From positions 1 to 64,000 of the forward strand of contig NZ_LBIO01000037.1 in the NCBI RefSeq assembly GCF_001280505.1: a stretch of 64,000 nucleotides of DNA. The letters are read 5' to 3'. Below, piece by piece: positions 1-6,900 of the stretch. Made by a program: the position numbers and the translations under genes. The number at the start of each line of letters is the position of its first letter. The stretch's first letter is position 1. Source of the stretch: Mangrovimonas sp. TPBH4 (GTDB lineage: Bacteria > Bacteroidota > Bacteroidia > Flavobacteriales > Flavobacteriaceae). The notes under the pieces are model-generated. The model saw only the letters and a program-made list of their open reading frames with translations. It did not search any database and was not told the origin of the DNA.

Positions 1-130
1 ACAACACCGTGTATAATTCATTGCTTCCGATTTTCCTCGCGGAAAATCCTCGCAATTTTGCTACCTTAGTTTCTTAACTCGAAAATCCTGCGGATTTTCA
101 CGCAACGAAACTATACACAAACCGTTGTGC
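1..130 (+). repeat. attC-like cassette repeat R1
   Basis: First copy of a structured repeat, running from AAC at 3-5 to GTT at 124-126 (124 nt). Outer arms GTGTATA (9-15) and TATACAC (112-118) pair. The pairing extends inward with a few bulged bases (ATTCATTGC against GCAACGAAACT). Inside are two hairpins, GATTTTCC/GGAAAATC and GAAAATCC/GGATTTTC. The short unpaired stretches ACC and AAACC separate the L-type arms from the AAC/GTT ends, like the R and L boxes of an integron attC. The left box is cut by the window edge. The attC identity is inference. Confidence 0.75.
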
Positions 131-161
131 ATAATGTATCCAAATCAAAACGCAAATTGAA

Positions 162-605
162 TTGAATAAAATACCTAGCAAAATAAAATATCTGATTTAC
201 GGACTTTGCGGACTGATTTTCATTGTGTTGAATTTTGGACTTGGAGCAAAACTTCAGATTGGACTGACTGAAAACCTACAAAAATTGACCGATTACTTTT
301 TCGGAATCCCAACGAATACTCTCGACTACTTAATTTTTGCTACTATTCCTTTTTTTGGGATGATTTACAATTCGACTAGAAATAAATTTAAAGTAAAAGA
401 ATTAATTACGGATATATTCACTGTTCTCTTTTTCGTGATAATAGTTTTTGGAATTGGACTTTTTATAATGGTCTTTTCAGCAAGACATTCAAATCCTTTG
501 ATTCCCGATTATTTAAAGGCAGAACCTTTTGATTTATATTCGACCATATTAATTGGAATAGGAATATTAATGCCGTATTTGATTATAAAACTAACAAAAA
601 AGTAA
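162..605 (+). CDS. cassette 1: small integral membrane protein, unknown
   Basis: A 147-residue protein with about four hydrophobic segments (roughly residues 9-28, 50-68, 83-105 and 125-142) and a short basic C-terminus, so it should sit in the inner membrane. I do not recognise the family. The only start available in frame is TTG at 162, because a TGA lies just upstream and the ATG at 134 closes quickly. The gene is the sole content of a cassette that begins GTTGTGCATA (124-133) and ends with the exact complement TATGCACAAC (611-620). It lies in the same orientation as the other cassette genes and no promoter is evident. The function is unknown. Confidence 0.6.
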   Translation: MNKIPSKIKYLIYGLCGLIFIVLNFGLGAKLQIGLTENLQKLTDYFFGIPTNTLDYLIFATIPFFGMIYNSTRNKFKVKELITDIFTVLFFVIIVFGIGLFIMVFSARHSNPLIPDYLKAEPFDLYSTILIGIGILMPYLIIKLTKK

Positions 606-610
606 AACAC

Positions 611-746
611 TATGCACAACACCGTGTATAATTCATTGCTTCCGATTTTCCTCTCGGAAAATCCTCGCAACTTTGCTATCTTAGTTTCTTAACCCGAAAA
701 TCCTAGCGGATTTTCACGCAACGAAACTATACACAAACCGTTAGCA
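611..746 (+). repeat. attC-like cassette repeat R2
   Basis: Second, complete copy, with AAC at 618-620 and GTT at 740-742. It is nearly identical to R1 and R3 in the core, including both internal hairpins (the second loop is TAGC instead of TGC). Its left flank (TATGCAC) and right flank (AGCAAAC) differ, but each matches the other end of its own neighbouring cassette. That pattern argues for a recombination site and against an inserted MITE. Confidence 0.8.
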
Positions 747-751
747 AACAT

Positions 752-1549
752 ATGGAAAACATTATTGACGTACTTATTGTAATCCTGATTTTCGCAGCAT
801 TAATATTAGCATTCTATTTAGCTTTTACATTTAAAACCAAAAGCGAAAAAGAGTATGAAAAAAGGCTCGAAAAAAGTTTAGCTGACGAATACATTATTGA
901 CCCAGAAACTGGTGTCAAACTTACTTTAGAACAAGCTGAATCAGGGCATTGGATTTCGCATGACAATGAATTTCGTGCAATCCCAGAATTCGAACTTGAT
1001 AATCTTCCGACCGAAGACGAAAAAATGGTTCAAAAAGCTATAAACTATTTGAGAGTAAGCAAAGAATATAGAAAAACTACACTTACAGACAAACAGATTA
1101 AAGTTTTTGAAAAATCTAAAACCTTAAACAGTTATGACGATTGGCACTACTCACACCCATTTGAATTCGAAAATGGAATTGTATTTTTACCAGCACCCGA
1201 ATTACACGGAATGACCTACTATCAAGATGACTATTGTGAATCACATGTAATGTTTTGGATAAAAATTGACAATATTAACGGTCATTACTTTTTTAGGGAA
1301 AAATCCTCATCTGAAAAGATTCTTGACCTCTTAAGGAACGACGATGAATTAAAAATTGCAGATTATGAATGCTTTACTTTAAAAAAAAGTAACAACATCA
1401 TCCTATTGAAAAATATACTCAAGAATTTCGAAAACGAAAAAGAATTAGAAATAGAAATTGATGATGAAAATTTATTCATAAAGACTACAAGGCTTGTGAA
1501 TTTAAATGATATTCTGAGAATTGAAAAAATAATAAAAAACGTTTGCTAA
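752..1549 (+). CDS. cassette 2: membrane-anchored protein, unknown
   Basis: A 265-residue protein with one N-terminal membrane anchor (about residues 6-28) followed by a charged, acidic soluble domain rich in Glu, Lys and aromatic residues. No known family is recognised. ATG at 752 follows the cassette start GTTAGCAAAC (740-749) by only two bases, so any leader is extremely short. The stop codon TAA (1547-1549) lies inside the complementary end box GTTTGCTAAC (1541-1550), so the recombination box is part of the coding sequence. This tight packing is typical of integron cassettes. Expression probably depends on read-through from upstream. Confidence 0.7.
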   Translation: MENIIDVLIVILIFAALILAFYLAFTFKTKSEKEYEKRLEKSLADEYIIDPETGVKLTLEQAESGHWISHDNEFRAIPEFELDNLPTEDEKMVQKAINYLRVSKEYRKTTLTDKQIKVFEKSKTLNSYDDWHYSHPFEFENGIVFLPAPELHGMTYYQDDYCESHVMFWIKIDNINGHYFFREKSSSEKILDLLRNDDELKIADYECFTLKKSNNIILLKNILKNFENEKELEIEIDDENLFIKTTRLVNLNDILRIEKIIKNVC

Positions 1550-1676
1550 CACCGTGTATAATTCATTGCTTCCGATTTTCCTCTCGGAAAATCCTCGCAA
1601 CTTTGCTATCTTAGTTTCTTAAACCTGAAAATCCTGCGGATTTTCACGCAACGAAACTATACACAAACCGTTGGCA
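1541..1676 (+). repeat. attC-like cassette repeat R3
   Basis: Third complete copy, with AAC at 1548-1550 and GTT at 1670-1672, again 125 nt. The core is the same as R2 apart from a few changes near 1620-1627. The left box is GTTTGCTAAC and the right box is GTTGGCAGT (1670-1678), which is complementary to ACTGCCAAC at 2039-2047, the end of cassette 3. Confidence 0.8.
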
Positions 1677-1784
1677 GTAATTTACCATTATAATGGGAAC
1701 TATATTGTTTACCAGAGTCAGCACTAATTTATTAGCAGGTGTTTCAAATTAAATATTTGACTTTACTCAGAATATTAAATCAAT

Positions 1785-2027
1785 ATGATAAATAGAAAAT
1801 ATAGTGAAAGTAAATTCTATATATCTCCACAAATTTTAATAATTATTAGCGTATTACTAGTTACATTTTCGCCAATAACAATTTATTTTTATGGATTTCC
1901 ACTTTTAATTCATTCTATTGGTGTGTTTATAATTTGGAAAACAAATAAAAAACTTAAGACTAAAATTTTGTGGACGATTTCACCTATCATTTTATGTTTA
2001 ATTATTTTTTATTACTTCATGTATTAG
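1785..2027 (+). CDS. cassette 3: very small membrane protein, unknown
   Basis: An 80-residue, strongly AT-rich ORF with two or three hydrophobic segments (about residues 15-35, 38-50 and 62-79). It starts at ATG 1785, after a ~107 bp untranslated stretch of the cassette (1679-1784). It ends 11 bases before the cassette end box at 2039. The composition and position support a real membrane peptide like those in the neighbouring cassettes. No family is recognised and the short length keeps confidence moderate. Confidence 0.5.
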   Translation: MINRKYSESKFYISPQILIIISVLLVTFSPITIYFYGFPLLIHSIGVFIIWKTNKKLKTKILWTISPIILCLIIFYYFMY

Positions 2028-2038
2028 ATAAAAATACA

Positions 2039-2166
2039 ACTGCCAACACCGTGTATAATTCATTGCTTATGGTTTTCTCCAATAAAGTCTACAGATTTCT
2101 ATAAAAACACAAAAATTGTCTTACAACCAACAATACTCCAACAATAACTTCAATAACCGTTATTGG
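2039..2166 (+). repeat. diverged or truncated attC-like repeat R4
   Basis: The first 30 bases (2039-2068) match R1-R3: box ACTGCCAAC, spacer ACC, then GTGTATAATTCATTGC. After that the sequence departs completely and no TATACAC arm follows. However, AACCGTT occurs at 2156-2162, 118 nt from the AAC, close to the 124-125 nt of the intact repeats. R4 may therefore be a decayed or hybrid site. Cassette 3 ends here and no further cassette is visible. Confidence 0.5.
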
Positions 2167-2286
2167 AACTACAGACACACAAAAACCCCTTAAAACAGGC
2201 TTTTTTCGACCACAAATGTGGTCAAATCAACTGTTCAAAAAACAAAAAAAAATTTGTAAGACAATTGTAAGACAATTGTCTTACAA
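2116..2286. repeat. four copies of an 11 bp TTGTCTTACAA site
   Basis: The 11-mer TTGTCTTACAA, or its complement TTGTAAGACAA, occurs at 2116-2126, 2254-2264, 2265-2275 and 2276-2286. The last three are adjacent (direct, direct, inverted), and the final two form a perfect 22 bp palindrome at 2265-2286. They lie in the noncoding stretch 2069-2307, just beyond the 3' end of a ribbon-helix-helix gene. Such an array suggests binding sites for that protein, or an origin or transfer site. The role is inference. Confidence 0.65.
2208..2223. repeat. short perfect inverted repeat
   Basis: GACCACA and TGTGGTC are separated by AA, giving a perfect 16 nt dyad in the same noncoding region as the 11 bp sites. 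No T-tract follows that would make it a convincing terminator. It could be an operator or part of an origin of transfer. Confidence 0.4.
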
Positions 2287-2307
2287 ATTGTATTACAAAA
2301 TTCATTG

Positions 2308-2835
2308 TTACTTTTTCAATGGAAAAGGTGTAAAATTTGGAACTTTTACAGGCTTTGATAACAGAAATTTTTCAAGCTTTTCGAAATCGAATTTTTGCTT
2401 ATTTCCAGAGCCTTTTATAAAATCATAGGACACAGAAAAAATACTATCCCTATCAATGGACAGAAGACTCTTCAATACCTTGTCAAATTCTTTCGAAAGG
2501 GCCATTGGCACATGGTCCCCAACCTGTTTTAAGGTCTTTATATGGTCATCAAGGTAATCCGTTTCCTTATTGTATTTCTGTGCTACACGCTTACTGTACA
2601 TCCATATTACCAACTGCATAAATTCCTTGGACCTTAAAAACTTCTGGTTCTCCAGTTCCTTAATCCTTTCCCTTTCTGCTTGGCACACCCTATCCTCCAC
2701 AACTGAAGTCAATAAATCCCTCAGATATTCGGACAGTCTGACCCCCTTCATTTCTGCACGTTGATTGATTTCATTTTTAAGAACTCTGGGTATCCTAAAG
2801 GTTACGGATTGATCGTCTGTATCGGATTTCGCCAT
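2308..2835 (-). CDS. ribbon-helix-helix (CopG/Arc-like) protein of element B
   Basis: A 175-residue protein. Residues about 9-44 (SVTFRIPRVLKNEI followed by two helices ending RLSEYLRDLL) fit a ribbon-helix-helix DNA-binding fold. The rest is a charged helical domain of unknown role. It is the third gene of a leftward run behind the recombinase and the 239-residue protein (31 bp gap). Four copies of an 11 bp site lie just downstream. Plausible roles are plasmid-type partition or copy control, a relaxosome accessory protein, or a repressor. No relaxase is seen in the window. Confidence 0.65.
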   Translation of the reverse strand: MAKSDTDDQSVTFRIPRVLKNEINQRAEMKGVRLSEYLRDLLTSVVEDRVCQAERERIKELENQKFLRSKEFMQLVIWMYSKRVAQKYNKETDYLDDHIKTLKQVGDHVPMALSKEFDKVLKSLLSIDRDSIFSVSYDFIKGSGNKQKFDFEKLEKFLLSKPVKVPNFTPFPLKK

Positions 2836-2866
2836 ATCACTGATAATTTTATTGTTGTTTATTTTA

Positions 2867-3586
2867 TTACTGCTCTAGTGTTGCTTTTCCTGTCGGGACT
2901 CCAAAGATATAATCCAAAAGATAGTCGTCCGCCTCCGCCTCTATCTTTGCCTTTAGCACCTTTATCCGTTCACTTCTGTCCTGCTTGGGGACAACGGTCT
3001 CCTGCATCGTGGCCATCCCTTTGTTCAGGTTCTCCATGCCCATCAGTTCCATAATCGCGGGTAGCTCCATTTTTTCGTTTGCCACAGGGGCACTGGATGG
3101 GTTTTGCTGTTCAAGGGCCCGAAGTCCAAATCGCCTGTCAACATCCAAACGGTGTTTTTCCAACTGGTCATATTGCATCCCGAATGAACCGAGAACCTCC
3201 TCAGAAACATTGGCAACCACGCTCTTTACATTGGCCTGGAGCCATTCGGCGGCAAAGGTATATCCCTTTAGCTGCTCCCGATACTTTTCAAGAATGAATT
3301 CAAACGTGGCTGTATCGAATTTCTCCTTCCACTGTAAAAGTTTCAGGATGTTCCCATCAAGAAGCACGCTTTTCTGAAGCACATGGTAAAGGGATGGACT
3401 GTTATCCTCCAAAAAATAGTTCTTGCCGTTGCCCTCGATAAGGAGAACCTTCCCCCCATATTGGTCAAAATCGATGGTATCGTTTTTCTTTTTAGCCTCT
3501 TCTATCATGATACTTGGAATGAACACTACCGAGGCCTTCATGATGTTTATTCCAAGTTCATAGTTGATCTCTTCAATGGATGTCAT
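2867..3586 (-). CDS. unknown protein linked to the recombinase of element B
   Basis: A 239-residue, soluble-looking protein without a signal peptide or membrane segment. The N-terminal 60 residues look beta-rich and the remainder is helical, with a Gln/Glu-rich middle. I do not recognise the family. It starts at ATG 3586, 18 bp after the recombinase stop, and is followed 31 bp later by the ribbon-helix-helix gene, so the three are probably one transcript. Position suggests an accessory function of the mobile element. Nothing in the sequence shows which. Confidence 0.6.
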   Translation of the reverse strand: MTSIEEINYELGINIMKASVVFIPSIMIEEAKKKNDTIDFDQYGGKVLLIEGNGKNYFLEDNSPSLYHVLQKSVLLDGNILKLLQWKEKFDTATFEFILEKYREQLKGYTFAAEWLQANVKSVVANVSEEVLGSFGMQYDQLEKHRLDVDRRFGLRALEQQNPSSAPVANEKMELPAIMELMGMENLNKGMATMQETVVPKQDRSERIKVLKAKIEAEADDYLLDYIFGVPTGKATLEQ

Positions 3587-3604
3587 ATCGCTTTCCTTAT
3601 TTCT

Positions 3605-4954
3605 TTATAGCATTGCCGAATAGTCCTCTGGAAGCTCCGCATCGATATCCCTAAGGTATTTCTCCAAAGCTGTCATGGAACTGTGGCCTGTTATCTGCAT
3701 CAGCTTGCTCTTGGCTGCATGCGGTGAGGAATCTGCCACCAAGGCCCTGTAAAGCTTGGTAATGAAGGTATGCCTGAAGCTATAGAGGCCATGGTCCTCT
3801 CCCAGTCCAAAGGATTCCTTGACCACTTTCTTGAAGCGCTTGGTAAAGTAGTTGCGCTTGTTCTCCAGGCTCGTCTCCCATTCGCCTCCTATTCCCTCTG
3901 GAGTGAACAGGTAATGACCTTTATCTTTATTCGATAGGTCGGGAAGGTCACGTAGCAAAAGGTCGGGAATGATCTTGGTCTTCATAGGGCTGTTCTTTGC
4001 CTCAAAACTAAGGGTCCTGTGCTTTAGGTCGATATCCCCAACCTTTAGCCTGCACACTTCCAATGGTCTCAGGAAATTGTAGGATATGAACTTGATGAAC
4101 AAGAGCAGTGTTGGGTCTTCCTTTTCCAAGAATTCGAAGATTTCCTCCTGTTGTCCCTTGGAATACGACTTGTTGCGCTTTGGTGTGGATTTGAGAACCT
4201 TGATCTTGCCCACAAAGTTAGAGGGGACAATATCGTTGTCCTCCAAGGTCTGGAACAGGCTGCTCAGGCTTGCCCTGTAGTTGTTCCTGTTTCTTGGCGT
4301 AGAAGTCTCCAAAAGGCTCGTCAGAAACGTTAGCACCAGTTTCCTGTCCACCTGTTCGATGAATTCCACTTCTGGATGCTCTTTTTGGAACCATTCATAG
4401 AATACCTTGATATGGCTCTTGTATGACCTGAGGCTGCTTTCCCTGAGCTGTGCCGATTTCAGTGAAAAGTCAAAGTCGAGGGCTTCCTTAAAGCCCATGC
4501 CCTTTTCCTTGGAGTCTTCCTCTATTTCTACTTCTTTTTCTTCGGGGACAACCTCGGTATGTTCAATGGGCTTTTCTTTTGCCACAACTTCATGCTCTGC
4601 TTTCTCTTTTACTTCTCCCTGTTCTGTACCATTATATCTGTCGAGATTGTTCTCATACGGACTGTAGCCCTCTTTGAGAAGTTTTAACAAACGTTGTCTA
4701 TAGACACTGAGTACCGTCATGCGTTCCTCTTTTGTCTTGTAGCTGTTGGCGACTCCGTAAATGTTCTTTTTGTAACGCTCAAGCTTTCCCGTTTCTGGAT
4801 TGCGATAGGAAAAATAGACATACCATCTTTTCGATAGGTCGCCCTTGGCGGTGTGGATTTTTGGGGTGGAAAATAATTTTTTGGTAGGCAAATCGTGTTC
4901 TAAAACGTGTTCATTTTCGTGTTCAAATGTAACCAATTCATTCAAATTTGACAT
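3605..4954 (-). CDS. tyrosine recombinase (integrase) of element B
   Basis: A 449-residue site-specific recombinase. An N-terminal arm-binding region (to about 100) is followed by an acidic linker (115-150), a SAM-like core-binding domain (about 155-250) and the catalytic domain. Visible catalytic residues are R296 in NFLRPLEVCR, R394 in YSFRHT, H424 in TGHSS and the nucleophile Y433 in EKYLRD. The usual His three residues before the second Arg is Tyr391. It is clearly related to the recombinase at 18040-19470. Start ATG 4954 abuts the T-tract of a terminator, and a 43 bp copy of the tRNA-fMet 3' part lies just upstream. It should integrate its element at that tRNA. Confidence 0.93.
   Translation of the reverse strand: MSNLNELVTFEHENEHVLEHDLPTKKLFSTPKIHTAKGDLSKRWYVYFSYRNPETGKLERYKKNIYGVANSYKTKEERMTVLSVYRQRLLKLLKEGYSPYENNLDRYNGTEQGEVKEKAEHEVVAKEKPIEHTEVVPEEKEVEIEEDSKEKGMGFKEALDFDFSLKSAQLRESSLRSYKSHIKVFYEWFQKEHPEVEFIEQVDRKLVLTFLTSLLETSTPRNRNNYRASLSSLFQTLEDNDIVPSNFVGKIKVLKSTPKRNKSYSKGQQEEIFEFLEKEDPTLLLFIKFISYNFLRPLEVCRLKVGDIDLKHRTLSFEAKNSPMKTKIIPDLLLRDLPDLSNKDKGHYLFTPEGIGGEWETSLENKRNYFTKRFKKVVKESFGLGEDHGLYSFRHTFITKLYRALVADSSPHAAKSKLMQITGHSSMTALEKYLRDIDAELPEDYSAML
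4894..4924. repeat. three 12 bp-spaced CGTGTTC repeats (probable integrase arm sites)
   Basis: CGTGTTC occurs at 4894-4900, 4906-4912 and 4918-4924, exactly 12 bp apart, inside codons 11-21 of the recombinase gene and about 85 bp inside the tRNA-derived core. The related recombinase gene at 18040 has CGTGTAC repeats with the same spacing in the same place. This fits arm-type binding sites of a tyrosine recombinase. The assignment is inference. Confidence 0.65.
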
Positions 4955-4987
4955 AAAAAAAGCAGTTTAGAGTGAACTAAACTGCTT
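4953..4987 (-). terminator. intrinsic terminator between tRNA 3' copy and integrase start
   Basis: On the minus strand an 11 bp stem AAGCAGTTTAG/CTAAACTGCTT (4960-4970 with 4977-4987) is followed by a run of seven T residues. These lead directly into the ATG of the recombinase at 4954. It would stop transcripts coming out of a tRNA joined at this side. The same arrangement occurs at 19471-19500. Confidence 0.8.
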
Positions 4988-5007
4988 ATCTGGATGATTT
5001 CCAATTA

Positions 5008-5050
5008 GTAGCGGGAACTGGACTCGAACCAGTGACCTTCGGGTTATGAG
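5008..5050 (-). other. attachment-site core duplicate (3' part of tRNA-fMet)
   Basis: A 43 bp sequence identical to 19525-19567. It spans the 3' part of the initiator tRNA gene from the anticodon loop to the discriminator base. To the right of 5050 identity stops, so this is not a functional tRNA. It marks the left boundary of element A and the right boundary of element B. Confidence 0.92.
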
Positions 5051-5101
5051 TTTGAAAATTGCCCCGAATTTTAACGCTATTGATGCTATTTTTTGCTAAA
5101 C

Positions 5102-5120
5102 CGTGTACGCAATCGTGTAC
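5102..5120. repeat. two 12 bp-spaced CGTGTAC repeats, left end of element A
   Basis: CGTGTAC occurs at 5102-5108 and 5114-5120, 51 bp inside the left core repeat. The same heptamer pair with the same 12 bp period lies inside the right end at 19422-19440. This is expected for arm-type binding sites of the element's own recombinase and helps to define the ends. Confidence 0.7.
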
Positions 5121-5477
5121 TCTGGTTTATATCTTTTCTTATTCAAATATACAGATAAAAATTCAAAAAAAATCGTTCACAACAACTAACTGTTTGTATA
5201 TACACATATATACTCCCGTAAAATAAATCAATACCACGCCAAATAACCGAAGAGGAAATAATTATGATAATACTTACAAAACCAACTTATATTTTATATT
5301 TTAGCTGTTCCAACCCAACCAACAATGTACTACGCAACGTAAAGCACAGTTTTTTTCTCACAATAGGTATGCAAAAACAGTTAACTTTGACTAAATAAAG
5401 AACAATACCTTTACAGTGGAGGAAAATATAAACACTATGTGTTTTTTAGTCCTTTGTAGGGCAAAAAAAAGGATAAT
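5121..5477. other. AT-rich noncoding stretch inside the left end of element A
   Basis: About 357 bp without a credible ORF. It separates the left attachment end from the first rightward gene. A weak Bacteroidota-type promoter could be TTTG at 5386-5389 with TACCTTTA at 5406-5413, but the 16 bp spacer is short. I see nothing else definite. Confidence 0.35.
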
Positions 5478-5891
5478 ATGGACAGTAATTATTATAAAAT
5501 TTACGAGAATCTTTATGCAGACTACCTATACGATTGGGACAGGCAGAGAAGAGTTTCTTTTTACACAGACTATGACTTTATAAAAACCATAAGGAGATCA
5601 ATCGATCGGGCGGACACAGAAAATAATCTTCGTCCAGACGCAAAGTACTTTTTAATGGTCAACTTCCATCACTTAATAGTACGACCGTTAATGGAAAGCC
5701 GACTAGAGATATATTTTCCAAACCATAAAGAATTCCTAGACTTAGAATACAGTATCCAAACCGACATCGGAACAATCATTTCAGAAAGTATAAAGGACAA
5801 TAAGGAGGACGTAAGTGGTCATCAAATTATGAAGACTATTGACAACCTTTGGAGGGAACTAAGAACAACTAGACTCGAAATTTGGGGATGA
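5478..5891 (+). CDS. unknown small cytoplasmic protein, first gene of a two-gene module
   Basis: A 137-residue protein, rich in Asp, Arg and Tyr and predicted mostly helical, with no signal peptide or membrane segment. It starts at ATG 5478 and ends in a TGA (5889-5891) that overlaps the ATG of the next gene in an ATGA arrangement. The two are therefore translationally coupled. I do not recognise the family. The position beside a restriction system in a mobile island suggests defence or addiction functions, but no sequence motif confirms that. Confidence 0.65.
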   Translation: MDSNYYKIYENLYADYLYDWDRQRRVSFYTDYDFIKTIRRSIDRADTENNLRPDAKYFLMVNFHHLIVRPLMESRLEIYFPNHKEFLDLEYSIQTDIGTIISESIKDNKEDVSGHQIMKTIDNLWRELRTTRLEIWG

Positions 5892-6451
5892 GTGACCAGA
5901 AGGACGCAGTAAATATTGGAGTTACACTAAGCACTCAAATCATTGCCGCTTCATTAACAATGATTGCGGTTGTTGGAGCCTTTGCTACTTTCGCTATAGA
6001 TAAGAGGGAAATAGGAATAGTATATTACCTCCTTACTGGTGGAGCCTTTTTGTCTTTCGTAATAAGCATCATTCTCGGTGGAAAAGGAATTGACAAGGCA
6101 AGAGAAAAAGGATTTATAGGTTCCTGGACAATTGCTGACACCAAAAAATTATTTGATTGGCAAGCGAAAACAGCCTTACTTGGTATAATTTTGTTTTCAA
6201 TAAGCGTGTTTAATGGACAAGAGAAAACGGTAGACTTAAAAATGCAAATTGACAGCCAGGAAAACAGTATCAACCTCCTTAAGAAGAACATCCGATTAAT
6301 AATAATTCAAGACTCTCTTAAGGCTATACAATTTGAACAATTAAATGAAAAGTTGATAAAAACGACTAGTGAGTTAGAAAAACTAAAACTCCTGTGCCCC
6401 ACAAAACCTATTGAGAAGCAAGCTCCGCAGAGCAATAAATCGAAACAATAA
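5888..6451 (+). CDS. unknown membrane protein with coiled-coil tail, second gene of the module
   Basis: Starting at ATG 5888, this gives a 187-residue protein. A frame-extending TTG six bases earlier is less likely. There are three hydrophobic segments, roughly residues 12-34, 44-64 and 92-108. They are followed by a C-terminal cytoplasmic-type coiled coil (about 115-165) and a polar tail. It overlaps the upstream gene by four bases, so the soluble protein and this membrane protein are probably partners. No family is recognised. A membrane effector paired with a soluble partner is a common design in defence modules, but this is only analogy. Confidence 0.65.
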   Translation: MSDQKDAVNIGVTLSTQIIAASLTMIAVVGAFATFAIDKREIGIVYYLLTGGAFLSFVISIILGGKGIDKAREKGFIGSWTIADTKKLFDWQAKTALLGIILFSISVFNGQEKTVDLKMQIDSQENSINLLKKNIRLIIIQDSLKAIQFEQLNEKLIKTTSELEKLKLLCPTKPIEKQAPQSNKSKQ

Positions 6452-6690
6452 AACTTAACCTACTTAGCACAAGCTGACAGGAAATTACTTCTAAAACCCT
6501 TCTGCCCATAATCAAACCGTTGCCCCCATTGAAATAAAAAGCCAAGCACATTTTGCACCTGCTTTACTCATTCCAAAAATAGCTTACCCTTTACTCCCAC
6601 TAACTTATAATTACACAAACACTTTTTATATTGAAAAACGAGATAGTAGAAATTAAATAACTATTTTGGCTAACATAAATTTATACGGAC

Positions 6691-6900
6691 ATGAACCGAA
6701 TAAAGGAAGTACTTGAAGAAAAGGGAATTAAGCAAAAATGGTTAGCCGAACAACTCGGGAAGAGTTACAACATGGTGAACGGATATGTTCAAAACCGACA
6801 ACAACCTAGACTTGAAGTGCTATATGAGATTGCAAGAATTCTTGACGTTGAAGTCAAAGATTTACTAATAGAAATTAAGAAAGACGAGCAGAATGGCTAA
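6691..6900 (+). CDS. Cro/C1-type helix-turn-helix regulator of the RM locus
   Basis: A 69-residue protein that is almost entirely one HTH_3 domain. Residues 11-33 (IKQKWLAEQLGKSYNMVNGY) form the helix-turn-helix, and the last residues are acidic and basic. It starts at ATG 6691, and its stop lies inside the start of the methyltransferase gene (8 bp overlap). It should be co-transcribed with the RM genes and probably controls their expression, like the controller proteins of some restriction systems. The 239 bp upstream hold no other gene and must contain the promoter. Confidence 0.88.
   Translation: MNRIKEVLEEKGIKQKWLAEQLGKSYNMVNGYVQNRQQPRLEVLYEIARILDVEVKDLLIEIKKDEQNG

Noticed and set aside
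1-1676. Regularly spaced repeats as a CRISPR array
   Set aside because: Repeat units are ~125 bp, the spacers are 490 and 800 bp with genes inside, and no cas genes are present.
1-1676. Repeats as inserted MITEs
   Set aside because: The flanks of each repeat are not target-site duplications. Instead, the two ends of each intervening cassette are complementary, which a MITE insertion would not produce.
2216-2428. 70-codon plus-strand ORF across the palindromic sites
   Set aside because: It overlaps the RHH gene on the other strand and covers the noncoding repeat region, and its product is low complexity.
1-4893. A left attachment site for element B
   Set aside because: I found no third copy of the 43 bp tRNA core and no second group of CGTGTTC arm repeats. 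The end is outside the window or lost.
3605-4954. This recombinase as the integrase of the cassette array
   Set aside because: It has a tRNA-type core and arm sites of its own and a close relative in element A, which marks it as a phage/ICE-type integrase. Nothing links it to the attC-like repeats except distance.
6513-6524. CAAACCGTTGCC resembling the right end of the cassette repeat
   Set aside because: Only a dozen bases match. No left arm, hairpins or complementary box are nearby, so it is probably chance.
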